Part shown: positions 37,443 through 45,538 of the stretch, piece after piece
Layout of the letters: every line of letters begins with the position of its first letter
Position numbering within the stretch: the stretch's first letter is position 1
Origin: Rhodococcus sp. 4CII
GTDB lineage: Bacteria > Actinomycetota > Actinomycetes > Mycobacteriales > Mycobacteriaceae
Reading direction: 5' to 3'
Length of the DNA: 64,000 nucleotides
Assembly: GCF_014256275.1 (NCBI RefSeq)
Contig: NZ_JACCFE010000002.1
Coordinates: forward strand, 6,336,001 to 6,400,000
Notes under the pieces: generated by a model
Told to the model about the DNA's origin: nothing
The model's database searches: none
Seen by the model: only the letters and a program-made list of their open reading frames with translations
Made by a program: the position numbers and the translations under genes

Positions 37443-38488
37443 CGGCGCCGACCCTCGCGGGGCCCGGTGTCCGATTCGATCTCGCCCTGAGCGAGAACCC
37501 GTTCGCGCCGCTGCCGTCTGTGCTCGCCGCGCTCGACGACGTGATGCGCCGCGCGCACCGCTACCCGGAGTTCCTGCCCGACCGGCTCGTCGAGATCATC
37601 GCGAATCACGAAGCGCTCGAACAGGATCAGGTAATGGTCGGGGCAGGCGCCACCGGCGTCGCCCTGCAGATCATGCACTCCGTCGCCGAGCCGGGGGAGC
37701 GGATCGTCTACACCGCCCCGACATTCGACGGGTACCCGATCATGGCGGACATTGCGTCGCTCGACGCCGTGCCGGTGCCGATCCTCCCCGACGGAGGGCA
37801 GGATCTGGCGGCGATGGCGGCCGCGATCGACGACCGCACCCGGCTCGTCGTCGTGTGCCGTCCGCACAACCCCACCGGCACGCTCGTCGACGCCGCCGAG
37901 TTGCGGGCCTTCCTCCGGTGTGTCCCGGAACGGGTGATCGTGATCCTCGACGAGGCGTACGTCGAATTCGTCGACCGCGGGCTGATCCTGGACGTGCACC
38001 GCATCATCGCCGAACATCCGAATGTCGTGTTCCTGCGCACGTTCTCCAAAGCGTACGGACTGGCCGGGTTGCGCATCGGATTCGGCTTCGCGAATGCGGC
38101 TCTGGCGCAAACGATTCGACAACGGCAACTGCCGTTCGGGATGGGCAGCGCCGCCGTTCCCGCGGTCGCGGCGTCGTACGCCGCCGAGGACGAGCTTCGT
38201 GCCCGGGTGTCCGCCATCGTCGTCGAGCGCGAGGAACTGTGGCGCATCGTGCGCGCGGCGGGGGTTCCGGCCCCGCGCAGTCACGCCAACTTCCTGTATC
38301 TCCCCGGTTCCGGTGTCGGCGACGCGCTGGCCCGCGCCGGAATTCACGCGCGCACCTATCCCCACGGTGACGCGCGGATCGCGGTCGGGGATCCGGACGC
38401 CGGGCGGGCGGTGGCCGACGCGCTCAGGCCGACAGTGCGCGGTCCCGCTGCAACTCCACCCGGGTGTGCGAGTACCGGTCGAGGATGA
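37439..38488 (+). CDS. PLP-dependent aminotransferase, HisC-like
   Basis: A 349-residue fold-type I aminotransferase close to histidinol-phosphate aminotransferase. N-terminal LSENPFAPLPSV, VCRPHNPTGTLV (substrate carboxylate/PLP), ILDEAYVEFVD (Asp to pyridine N) and the PLP Lys204 in TFSKAYGLAGLRIGF. The genuine hisC normally lies with other his genes; here it ends a biosynthetic operon, so it probably transaminates a keto intermediate made by the upstream enzymes. The last 65 bases overlap the 3' end of the convergent cbiX, and the final residues (RGPAATPPGCASTGRG) look like an unstructured extension. Confidence 0.85.
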   Translation: MTAPTLAGPGVRFDLALSENPFAPLPSVLAALDDVMRRAHRYPEFLPDRLVEIIANHEALEQDQVMVGAGATGVALQIMHSVAEPGERIVYTAPTFDGYPIMADIASLDAVPVPILPDGGQDLAAMAAAIDDRTRLVVVCRPHNPTGTLVDAAELRAFLRCVPERVIVILDEAYVEFVDRGLILDVHRIIAEHPNVVFLRTFSKAYGLAGLRIGFGFANAALAQTIRQRQLPFGMGSAAVPAVAASYAAEDELRARVSAIVVEREELWRIVRAAGVPAPRSHANFLYLPGSGVGDALARAGIHARTYPHGDARIAVGDPDAGRAVADALRPTVRGPAATPPGCASTGRG

Positions 38489-39179
38489 CGTCGAGCAGCC
38501 GGGGATGCGGCCCGATGGTGGCGGCGTAGGTGATGCCGGGGCCGCAGGATTCTGCGGCGCGGCTCAACCGGTCGGTGAGCAGTCCGGGCGCGAGGAACCA
38601 CGGTGCGATCACGATGCGCTCGGCCCCCGTGCGGCGCAGAGTCGAGATCGCTTGCCGGACCGTCGGTTCGGCCGCTGTCGCGAAACACGTGACGCCACCC
38701 GACCAACGGGTGCCCGCCACGACGGACTCGGCCAGCCCGCGGGTCCGGCCGTTCGCCGCGGGATCGGACGAACCGACTGCGGCGAGCACCACCCCGAGGC
38801 CGGACTCGCCCAGAGGACCGCCGGCTTCGACGATCCGCTCACGGACCGCGTCGACCAGCCGCGCGTCGTGCCCGAGGACATCGGCCTGCCGGACGTGCAG
38901 GTGCGGATGACGGAGGCGGGCGGCGTCGAGGAGCGCCGGAAGGTCGACGCGGGCATGGAATGCACTGCCCAGCAGCAACGGAACGACCACCGCCGAAGCA
39001 TGACCCTCGGCGGCGACCGCGTCGATCACCTGGTCGACGGACGGTGCGTTGAGATCGAGGAAGCACAGGCGGACGTCGAGGTCCGGTCGCCGCACGCGAA
39101 GCGCCGACACTGCAGCCGCCACCACCCGCGCACTGCGGGGGTCGCGACTGCCGTGGGCGACAGCGATCAGCGGGGTCAT
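38424..39179 (-). CDS. sirohydrochlorin chelatase (CbiX/SirB-like, two-domain)
   Basis: A 251-residue class II chelatase-like protein with two repeated domains. Domain 1 starts LIAVAHGSRDPRSA with the metal-binding His, then VVVPLLLGSAFHARVDLP. Domain 2 carries IVIAPWFLAPGLLTDRL. It inserts iron into sirohydrochlorin to give siroheme, the cofactor of the sulfite reductase encoded in the same operon; the mycobacterial equivalent sits beside cysH. Its ATG at 39179 lies 4 bases after the cysN stop. A cobalt chelatase role is less likely as no cobalamin genes are near. Confidence 0.85.
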   Translation of the reverse strand: MTPLIAVAHGSRDPRSARVVAAAVSALRVRRPDLDVRLCFLDLNAPSVDQVIDAVAAEGHASAVVVPLLLGSAFHARVDLPALLDAARLRHPHLHVRQADVLGHDARLVDAVRERIVEAGGPLGESGLGVVLAAVGSSDPAANGRTRGLAESVVAGTRWSGGVTCFATAAEPTVRQAISTLRRTGAERIVIAPWFLAPGLLTDRLSRAAESCGPGITYAATIGPHPRLLDVILDRYSHTRVELQRDRALSA

Positions 39180-39183
39180 CGCA

Positions 39184-40500
39184 CTAGACGCGCTCGCCGA
39201 GCTCCACCGCTGCGATGGCATCTCCGACGAGACCGGCGGCGAGCGTGTTTCCGCCGGCGGGATCGATCAGCAGGAAGCTGCCGGTGTGGCGGTTGACGGT
39301 GTAGTCGTCCGCGACGATCGGCTCCGCGACACGCACCGAGATCTTGCCGATCTCGTTGAGTTCCAAAGACTCCGGTGCGGGCTCCGACGTGAGCTCCTGC
39401 TCGTTGAAACGCTCGACGAGCGTGCCCACGATAGCCTGCGTGGTGCGGGTGCCGTGCTTGAGCAGCAGGCGCGCACCGGGACGGAGCGGCTTCTCTGCCA
39501 GCCAGCAGACGGTCGCGTCGAACTCGCCGAGCGGCTCCGGGGCGTCGGCGGGAGAGGCGATGACGTCGCCGCGAGAGACGTCGACGTCATCGGCCAGCAC
39601 GAGGGTGACGCTGCGGCCGGCGTGGGCACTGTCGAGCTCGCCGTCCGCCGTGTCGATGCGGGTGACCGTGGTGCGGACACCCGACGGCAGGATCACGACC
39701 TCGTCGCCCGGGGTCACCTCACCCGCGGCGACCTGTCCCGCGTACCCGCGGTAATCCGGGAATTCGGCGGTCCGCGGACGGATCACGTACTGGACGGGGA
39801 AACGGAGACCGACCCGGTGGGGTTCGGCGTCCACTGGGATCGACTCGAGGTGTTCGATCAGGGTGGGACCGTCGTAGTACGGGGTGTTCTCGGAGCGCAC
39901 GGCCACGTTGTCGCCGTGCAGGGCCGACACGGGGATTTCGACGACGTCCTCGGACGCCCAGCCGAGCGAACTGGTCAGCGAGTTGAATTCCGCCGAGATG
40001 TTCGCGAACACGGTGGCCGGGTCCTCGACGAGGTCGATCTTGTTGACGGCCAGCACCAGCTTGGGGACACCCAGCAGGGCCAGGACGGCGGCGTGCTTCC
40101 GCGTTTGCGAGATGACACCCTTGCGGGCATCGACCAGCAGGATGACCAACTGCGCGGTGGACGCACCCGACACGGTGTTCCGGGTGTACTGCACGTGCCC
40201 GGGGGTGTCGGCGAGCACGAAGGTGCGATTGGGCGTCGCGAAGTACCGGTACGCCACGTCGATCGTGATGCCCTGCTCGCGCTCCGCGCGCAGGCCGTCG
40301 ACCAGCAGGGACAGGTCCGGAGTGGACAGGCCCTTGTCCACCGACGCGCGGGTGACGGCGTCGATCTGGTCGGCGAGAACCGACTTCGTGTCGTACAGCA
40401 GACGGCCGACGAGGGTCGACTTGCCGTCGTCCACACTGCCGGCGGTGGCAAGCCGAAGTAACTGCGCGCTTCGCGGGCTACGCGCCTGGAGGTCGCTCAT
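39184..40500 (-). CDS. cysN: sulfate adenylyltransferase GTPase subunit (assimilation copy)
   Basis: A 438-residue EF-Tu-like GTPase: GSVDDGKST, DTPGHVQYTRN and NKIDLVEDP, then two beta-barrel domains. It ends GNTLAAGLVGDAIAAVELGERV with no APS kinase domain, unlike the fused copy at 27228. Its product with CysD is therefore APS, the direct substrate of the iron-sulfur CysH next to it. The ATG at 40500 is 2 bases before the cysD stop codon. The protein matches stand-alone CysN in length. Confidence 0.95.
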   Translation of the reverse strand: MSDLQARSPRSAQLLRLATAGSVDDGKSTLVGRLLYDTKSVLADQIDAVTRASVDKGLSTPDLSLLVDGLRAEREQGITIDVAYRYFATPNRTFVLADTPGHVQYTRNTVSGASTAQLVILLVDARKGVISQTRKHAAVLALLGVPKLVLAVNKIDLVEDPATVFANISAEFNSLTSSLGWASEDVVEIPVSALHGDNVAVRSENTPYYDGPTLIEHLESIPVDAEPHRVGLRFPVQYVIRPRTAEFPDYRGYAGQVAAGEVTPGDEVVILPSGVRTTVTRIDTADGELDSAHAGRSVTLVLADDVDVSRGDVIASPADAPEPLGEFDATVCWLAEKPLRPGARLLLKHGTRTTQAIVGTLVERFNEQELTSEPAPESLELNEIGKISVRVAEPIVADDYTVNRHTGSFLLIDPAGGNTLAAGLVGDAIAAVELGERV

Positions 40501-40502
40501 GA

Positions 40503-41456
40503 TCAGAAATAGCCCTCTCGCTTGCGGTCTTCCATGGCCGCTTCGGAAACTCGGTCGTCGCCGCGGGTCGCGCCGCGCTCGGTCAGCCGGGACGCCGCGA
40601 CCTCGGCGAGGATCGCCTCGTTGTCGCCGGCCTCGGACAGCACTGCGCCGGTGGTCGACCCGTCGCCGACGGTGCGGTAGCGCACCGACAGCGTCTGCAG
40701 GTCTTCACCCTCGGACGGTCCGCCCCACACGCCGGGCGTCATCCACATGCCGTCACGCTGGTACACCTCGCGCTGATGCGCGTAGTAGATGCTGGCCAGT
40801 TCGACGTTGTCGCGGGCGATGTACCGCCAGATGTCGAGTTCGGTGAAGTTGCTGAGGGGGAAGACGCGGACCTGCTCACCGGGGGAGTGCTTGCCGTTGT
40901 ACAGGTTCCACAGTTCGGGGCGCTGCTTCTTCGGATCCCACTGGCCGAAACTGTTGCGCAGCGAGAAGATGCGCTCCTTGGCCCGGGCCCGCTCCTCGTC
41001 GCGGCGAGCGCCGCCGAAGACCGCGTCGAAACGGTTCTCGGAGATCGCGTCGAGCAGCGGAACCGTCTGCAGCGGGTTCCGGATCCCGTCGGGACGCTCG
41101 GTGAGCCGGCCGTCCGCCAGGTAGTCCTCGACCTTCGCCACGTGCAGGCGCAGGTTGTACTTGGACACGACGTGATCGCGGAAATCGAGGACTTCCTGCA
41201 GGTTGTGCCCGGTGTCGACGTGCAGCAGCGCGAACGGCAGCGGCGCAGGCCAGAACGCCTTGATCGCCAGGTGCAGCAGCACCGTGGAGTCCTTGCCGCC
41301 GGAGAACAGGATCACCGGGCGCTCGAACTCGCCCGCGACCTCACGGAAGATGTGGATCGCTTCCGACTCGAGTGCGTCGAGCGTGTCGAACTGCGTCCCG
41401 TCCAGTTGCGGCCGGGCGTCGGCTTCTGCGAGGGAAGTGGAGATGTCGATGGTCAT
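40503..41456 (-). CDS. cysD: sulfate adenylyltransferase small subunit (assimilation copy)
   Basis: A 317-residue PP-loop subunit of ATP sulfurylase. SGGKDS at about residue 52, HVDTGHNLQEVL, GGARRDEERARAKERIF, FPLSNFTELDIWRYIA and the C-terminal EDRKREGYF. It forms APS from sulfate and ATP with CysN. ATG 41456 overlaps the cysH stop (ATGA). It differs from the other CysD by many substitutions and a short insertion (TPGVWGGPSEG) before the C-terminal third. Confidence 0.95.
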   Translation of the reverse strand: MTIDISTSLAEADARPQLDGTQFDTLDALESEAIHIFREVAGEFERPVILFSGGKDSTVLLHLAIKAFWPAPLPFALLHVDTGHNLQEVLDFRDHVVSKYNLRLHVAKVEDYLADGRLTERPDGIRNPLQTVPLLDAISENRFDAVFGGARRDEERARAKERIFSLRNSFGQWDPKKQRPELWNLYNGKHSPGEQVRVFPLSNFTELDIWRYIARDNVELASIYYAHQREVYQRDGMWMTPGVWGGPSEGEDLQTLSVRYRTVGDGSTTGAVLSEAGDNEAILAEVAASRLTERGATRGDDRVSEAAMEDRKREGYF

Positions 41457-42196
41457 GAGGCGTGCAACCCGCATTCTGTCTTGGCCTGACCGGCCCAGCG
41501 ACCGCTGCGCGGATCGCTGCCGGGGGCTGGCTTGCTGGTGCACGGAGCGCACCCGATGGACGGATAGCCCTCGTCGACGAGGGGATTCACCAGAATCGAG
41601 TGCTCGTCGATGTAGGACTGCATGTCTTCGTCCGACCACGCGGCGATCGGATTGATCTTCACCAGACCGAACGCGTCGTCGAACGAGATCAGGGGGGCGT
41701 TGGCGCGTGTGGGGGCCTCGACCCGGCGGATCCCGGTGACCCACGCCTTGTAGCCGGCGAGCGTCTTCTTCAGCGGGGCGACCTTCCGCAGCGCGCAGCA
41801 CCGGTTGGGTTCGCGGGCGAACAGATCCTTGCCCTCCGCCGCATCCTGCTCGGCGACACTCGCCTCGGCGCGCGCGTTGATCACGTTGACGCCGTACACC
41901 TGCTCGACCGCGTCACGGGTGCCGATGGTCTCCGCGAAGTGGTAGCCGGTGTCGAGGAACAGCACGTCCACACCGGGATGAACCTGGGCGGCGAGGTGAA
42001 CCAGAACGCCGTCCTGCATGTTCGACGCGACGATGAAGCTATTGCGATACCCCGTCGCTTCGCTCGCCCCGTTCCCGAACGTGTCCTCCGTCCACTGCAA
42101 CAATTCGCGAGCGGACGCCCCCTCGAGACTCGCCGCCGCCTGCGCGGCAAGGAGCCTCAGGTCGTCCTCGGTTGCGCTGGAAAGGTCGACGCTCAT
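41453..42196 (-). CDS. cysH: APS reductase (assimilatory, 4Fe-4S type)
   Basis: A 247-residue PP-loop reductase. The Cys pairs NRCCALRKV and GCAPCTSKP ligate a [4Fe-4S] cluster, the mark of enzymes using APS rather than PAPS. The catalytic Cys is in the C-terminal TECGLH. It reduces APS to sulfite with thioredoxin. This matches the neighbouring CysDN lacking APS kinase. ATG 42196 overlaps the sirA stop, and its own stop overlaps the cysD start. Confidence 0.95.
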   Translation of the reverse strand: MSVDLSSATEDDLRLLAAQAAASLEGASARELLQWTEDTFGNGASEATGYRNSFIVASNMQDGVLVHLAAQVHPGVDVLFLDTGYHFAETIGTRDAVEQVYGVNVINARAEASVAEQDAAEGKDLFAREPNRCCALRKVAPLKKTLAGYKAWVTGIRRVEAPTRANAPLISFDDAFGLVKINPIAAWSDEDMQSYIDEHSILVNPLVDEGYPSIGCAPCTSKPAPGSDPRSGRWAGQAKTECGLHAS

Positions 42197-43914
42197 CGCA
42201 GGTCCTCCTCGTCTGCTCGGACGGTCCACTCGGCGAATCGCTCGCCCTCGTTGCGGTGCTTGACGAACTGGCGCACCACGCGCTCGATGTAGTCGCCCAG
42301 CTCCCCGCTGGTCACCTTGTGCTGGCGCAGCTTGCGGCCGAAACCGGCGTCGAGGCCGAGGCTGCCGCCCAGGTGCACCTGGAAGCCCTCGATCTGGTTG
42401 CCCGCACCGTCGTCGACGAGCATGCCCTTGAACCCGATGTCGGCGATCTGGGACCGGCCGCAGGAGTTGGGGCAGCCGTTGATGTTCACCGTGATCGGCA
42501 CGTCCAGGTTGGCGTTGATGTCCGCCAAGCGCTCCTCGAGTTCCGGCGCGAGCACCTGCGAACGCTTGCGGGTCTCGGTGAACGACAGCTTGCAGAACTC
42601 GATGCCGCTGCATGCCAGCAGGTTTCGACGCCAGTGCGACGGACGCCCGTGCAGCCCGAGGGGCCTGAGCTCGTCGATCAGCCATTCGACCTTGTCGTCC
42701 GGCACGTCGAGCACGATCAGCTTCTGGTACGGGGTGAAGCGGACGCGGTCGGAACCGACGGCGGCCACCGCCTCGGCAACCTTGGTCAGAATGGTGCCCG
42801 ACACCCGGCCCGCGATCGGGGAGAAGCCGATCGCGTTGAGCCCATTGCGCAGCTTCTGCACCCCGATGTGGTCGATCGGGCGCTCCGGCTTGGCCGGTGC
42901 CGGCCCGTCGATCAGCTTCCGCTTCAGGTACTCGGTCTCGAGCACCTCGCGGAACTTCTCGATGCCCCAGTCCTTGATCAGGAACTTCAGCCGCGCCTTG
43001 GAGCGCAGCCGGCGGTAGCCGTAGTCGCGGAAGATCGAGACCACGGCCTCCCACACGTCCGGCACCTCGTCGAGCGGCACCCAGACGCCGACCCGCTGCG
43101 CGAGCATCGGGTTGGTGGACAGGCCGCCGCCGACCCACAGGTCCAGGCCGGGGCCGTGCTCGGGGTGGTTGACGCCGACGAACGCGACGTCGTTGATCTC
43201 GTGCACCACGTCCTGCTGGCCGGAGATGGCGGTCTTGAACTTGCGCGGCAGGTTCGAGTACTCGGGCTTGCCGATGTAGCGGCGCACGATCTCGTCGATC
43301 GCCGGCGTCGGGTCGAGCACCTCGTCGAGGGACTCGCCGGCCAGCGGGGAGCCGAGCACCACGCGCGGGCAGTCGCCGCAGGCCTCGGTGGTCTGCAGGC
43401 CGACGGACTCGAGACGCTTCCAGATCTCCGGGACGTTCTCGATCTCGATCCAGTGGTACTGGACGTTTTCGCGGTCGGAGAGGTCGGCGGTGTCGCGACC
43501 GAACTCGGTGGAGATGCCGCCGAGGGTGCGAAGCTGCTCCACGTTCAGGGCGCCGCCGTCGCAGCGCACCCGCATCATGAAGTACCGGGCCTCGAGCAGA
43601 TCGATGTTCTCGTCGCCGGTGAAGGTGCCGTCGTAACCCTGCTCGCGCTGGGTGTAGAGACCCCACCAGCGCATCCGGCCCCGAAGGTCGCTCTTGTCGA
43701 TGCTGTCGAAGCCCTGCTTCGAGTAGATGTTCTCGATGCGGGCCCGGACGTTGAGCGGGTTGTCGTCCTTCTTGGCCTGCTCGTTGGCGTTGAGGGGCTC
43801 GCGGTAGCCGAGGGCCCACTGGCCTTCGGCGCGCCGCCGGGCCGGCTTCGCCGTGCGCGTCCGCGCGGGTGCTGCCGGGGCGGCAGCGGGGGAGGCGTCG
43901 GTGGTCGACGTCAT
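42193..43914 (-). CDS. sirA: ferredoxin-dependent sulfite reductase
   Basis: A 573-residue siroheme/[4Fe-4S] reductase. The cluster ligands are CSGIEFCKL (C-x5-C) and NGCPNSCGR (C-x3-C) in the C-terminal half. The paired ferredoxin-like domains are seen by VQYHWIEIENVPEIW and VRFTPYQKLIVLDVPD. It reduces sulfite to sulfide with six electrons from ferredoxin (NirA/SirA of mycobacteria). The ATG at 43914 has CAGGAGTG upstream; the first 35 residues are Ala/Pro/Arg-rich. First structural gene of sirA-cysH-cysD-cysN-cbiX, preceded by a Cys-rich leader peptide. Confidence 0.95.
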   Translation of the reverse strand: MTSTTDASPAAAPAAPARTRTAKPARRRAEGQWALGYREPLNANEQAKKDDNPLNVRARIENIYSKQGFDSIDKSDLRGRMRWWGLYTQREQGYDGTFTGDENIDLLEARYFMMRVRCDGGALNVEQLRTLGGISTEFGRDTADLSDRENVQYHWIEIENVPEIWKRLESVGLQTTEACGDCPRVVLGSPLAGESLDEVLDPTPAIDEIVRRYIGKPEYSNLPRKFKTAISGQQDVVHEINDVAFVGVNHPEHGPGLDLWVGGGLSTNPMLAQRVGVWVPLDEVPDVWEAVVSIFRDYGYRRLRSKARLKFLIKDWGIEKFREVLETEYLKRKLIDGPAPAKPERPIDHIGVQKLRNGLNAIGFSPIAGRVSGTILTKVAEAVAAVGSDRVRFTPYQKLIVLDVPDDKVEWLIDELRPLGLHGRPSHWRRNLLACSGIEFCKLSFTETRKRSQVLAPELEERLADINANLDVPITVNINGCPNSCGRSQIADIGFKGMLVDDGAGNQIEGFQVHLGGSLGLDAGFGRKLRQHKVTSGELGDYIERVVRQFVKHRNEGERFAEWTVRADEEDLR

Positions 43915-43950
43915 GGAGCACTCCTGAATCTCACGGTGCACCGGCTCAGG

Positions 43951-43978
43951 CCGAGGAGGAGGGCTGATCCTCGCTCGG
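43951..43978 (-). promoter_or_regulatory. candidate attenuator hairpin before sirA
   Basis: On the minus strand CCGAGCGAGGA pairs with TCCTCCTCGG around a 7-base loop: ten base pairs with a single bulged C. It sits between the leader-peptide stop (44035) and the sirA ribosome site. No T-tract follows, so control by Rho or by masking of the ribosome site is possible. Its role is inferred from position. Confidence 0.45.
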
Positions 43979-44034
43979 GGCATTCGAATCCGGCCGGAAG
44001 TCGAGAAGAATGATGAACGGGCTGACAGGCTGAA

Positions 44035-44127
44035 TTACTGCGCAAGACAGGGCAGACAACAACAGCTGCAGACACGCTTGAGATCGACGTGACGACGCGC
44101 CACGAGTCGCACTCCGGGTCCGGTCAT
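44035..44127 (-). CDS. Cys-rich leader peptide of the sirA operon
   Basis: A 30-codon ORF beginning ATG at 44127. The middle holds RRHVDLKRV, and the end reads CSCCCLPCLAQ: five Cys codons within eight positions. It has no ribosome binding site; a -10-like CACAAT on the minus strand lies 7 bases before the ATG, so the mRNA is probably leaderless. The layout matches mycobacterial polycysteine leader ORFs (Ms4527A type upstream of the sulfite reductase gene) that sense Cys-tRNA and control downstream expression. Stop is TAA, 120 bases before sirA. Confidence 0.82.
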   Translation of the reverse strand: MTGPGVRLVARRHVDLKRVCSCCCLPCLAQ

Positions 44128-44134
44128 GCAGATC

Positions 44135-44140
44135 ATTGTG
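44135..44140 (-). promoter_or_regulatory. -10 element for the sirA operon leader
   Basis: CACAAT on the minus strand, followed by 7 bases and the ATG of the Cys leader. It has the same spacing as the element before the cysP leader (21515), though the hexamer departs at its first position from the TANNNT pattern. Confidence 0.45.
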
Positions 44141-44260
44141 CCACGTCAGATCGCTCACGCAGAGCCGGGCACCGATTTCCACCAATTTTGCGGGAAATAT
44201 CACGGCCAGGGGTCGCCGAGGCCGGGTGGGGAGAGCGGGTCGAGAACCCTGGGATACGGA

Positions 44261-44308
44261 GGCGGGCCGACCATGGACACCCGAGGCGAGCCGACCATGG
44301 ACACTGGA
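44261..44308 (+). repeat. 24-base tandem near-repeat over the hemW start region
   Basis: Two copies of 24 bases (44261-44284 and 44285-44308) share GGCGRGCCGACCATGGACAC and differ at a few positions. Each copy contains an in-frame ATG (44273 and 44297), giving two candidate hemW starts in addition to GTG 44312. The interval 43915-44311 otherwise holds only the minus-strand Cys leader and its promoter. Confidence 0.8.
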
Positions 44309-44311
44309 GGG

Positions 44312-45520
44312 GTGAACGGAACGAGCAGTACCACGGTCGGCCGCGACGAGTCGGCGGCGTTCGCGCTGCCCGAACGGGCGCTGGCGGGCGTGGGGAGCCG
44401 GCCGTTCGGGATCTACGTGCACGTGCCGTTCTGTGCCACACGCTGCGGATACTGCGATTTCAACACGTACACGGCCGGTGAGCTGGGGACGTCGGCGTCG
44501 CCGCAATCGTGGATGGAGGGGTTGCGCCGCGAACTCGACCTCGCCGCGCAGATGACGGGCGCTCCGTCCGTCGACACGGTCTTCGTCGGCGGCGGCACGC
44601 CGTCCCTGCTCGGCGGCGACGGCCTCGCGGACGTGCTGGGTGCGATCCGGTCGAGTTTCGGGCTCGCCGACGGCGCCGAGGTGACCACCGAATCAAACCC
44701 GGAGTCCACGTCGCCCGAGTTCTTCGACCGCCTGCGGGCAGGCGGATTCACCCGGATCTCGCTGGGCATGCAGTCGGCGGCGCAGCACGTGCTGAAGGTG
44801 CTCGACCGCACCCACACACCGGGACGCGCGGTCGCGGCGGCCCGGGAGGCGCGGGCCGCCGGGTTCGAGCACGTCAACCTCGACCTCATCTACGGAACGC
44901 CCGGGGAGCGCGACGAGGACCTCGACCTCTCGCTGGACGCGGTGCTCTCCGCCGGGGTCGACCACGTGTCGGCCTATGCCCTGATCGTCGAGGACGGCAC
45001 CGCGCTGGCCAGGAAGGTCCGGCGCGGGGAACTGCCCGCGCCGGACGACGACGTCCTCGCGTCGCGGTACGAGCGCATCGACGCGCGGCTCGCCGAGGCG
45101 GGATTGACCTGGTACGAGGTGTCGAACTGGGCACGGGACGACGCAGCCTGCCGACATAACCTGGGCTACTGGGACGGCGGCGACTGGTGGGGCGCCGGGC
45201 CCGGCGCCCACAGCCACGTCGGCGGTGTGCGCTGGTGGAACGTCAAGCATCCGGCGCGTTACGCGGACCAGCTGGCGGCGGGAAACCTGCCGGTCGGTGG
45301 CAGCGAGCAGCTGACGCAGGAGGACGTCCACGTCGAGCGGGTGATGCTCACCGCGCGGCTGCGCGCGGGACTGCCCGTCTCGGAACTGGACGCCGCGGAG
45401 CGGCGCGCCGCCGACGAGGTGATAGACGACGGACTGCTGGTGCGCGAAGGCGAGTACCTCGTGCTGACCGACCGGGGGCGGCTCCTCGCCGACGCCGTGG
45501 TCCGGACGGTGCTGCGCTGA
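44312..45520 (+). CDS. hemW: HemW-type radical SAM heme-binding protein
   Basis: About 402 residues. The radical SAM cluster motif is C-x3-C-x2-C in HVPFCATRCGYCDF. Downstream are VFVGGGTPSLL, the GMQSAAQHVLKVLDRTH segment, and the HemW-type heme-contact stretch CRHNLGYWDGGDWWG. HemW is a heme chaperone often misannotated as coproporphyrinogen dehydrogenase HemN. The start is uncertain: GTG 44312 has TGGAGGGG directly upstream, while ATGs at 44297 and 44273 lie in a tandem repeat. Mycobacteria have this gene between sirA and hrcA, as here. Confidence 0.88.
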   Translation: MNGTSSTTVGRDESAAFALPERALAGVGSRPFGIYVHVPFCATRCGYCDFNTYTAGELGTSASPQSWMEGLRRELDLAAQMTGAPSVDTVFVGGGTPSLLGGDGLADVLGAIRSSFGLADGAEVTTESNPESTSPEFFDRLRAGGFTRISLGMQSAAQHVLKVLDRTHTPGRAVAAAREARAAGFEHVNLDLIYGTPGERDEDLDLSLDAVLSAGVDHVSAYALIVEDGTALARKVRRGELPAPDDDVLASRYERIDARLAEAGLTWYEVSNWARDDAACRHNLGYWDGGDWWGAGPGAHSHVGGVRWWNVKHPARYADQLAAGNLPVGGSEQLTQEDVHVERVMLTARLRAGLPVSELDAAERRAADEVIDDGLLVREGEYLVLTDRGRLLADAVVRTVLR

Positions 45521-45538
45521 CGCCGAGCCCTCCTCCAC

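Noticed and set aside
37439..38488. Authentic hisC of histidine biosynthesis
   Set aside because: Similarity is real, but no his genes are near and it is translationally locked into an unrelated operon; the general call is safer.
38424..39179. Cobalamin riboswitch or cobalamin locus around the CbiX-like gene
   Set aside because: No B12-box-like sequence and no cob genes; the operon with sulfite reductase explains the chelatase as siroheme synthesis.
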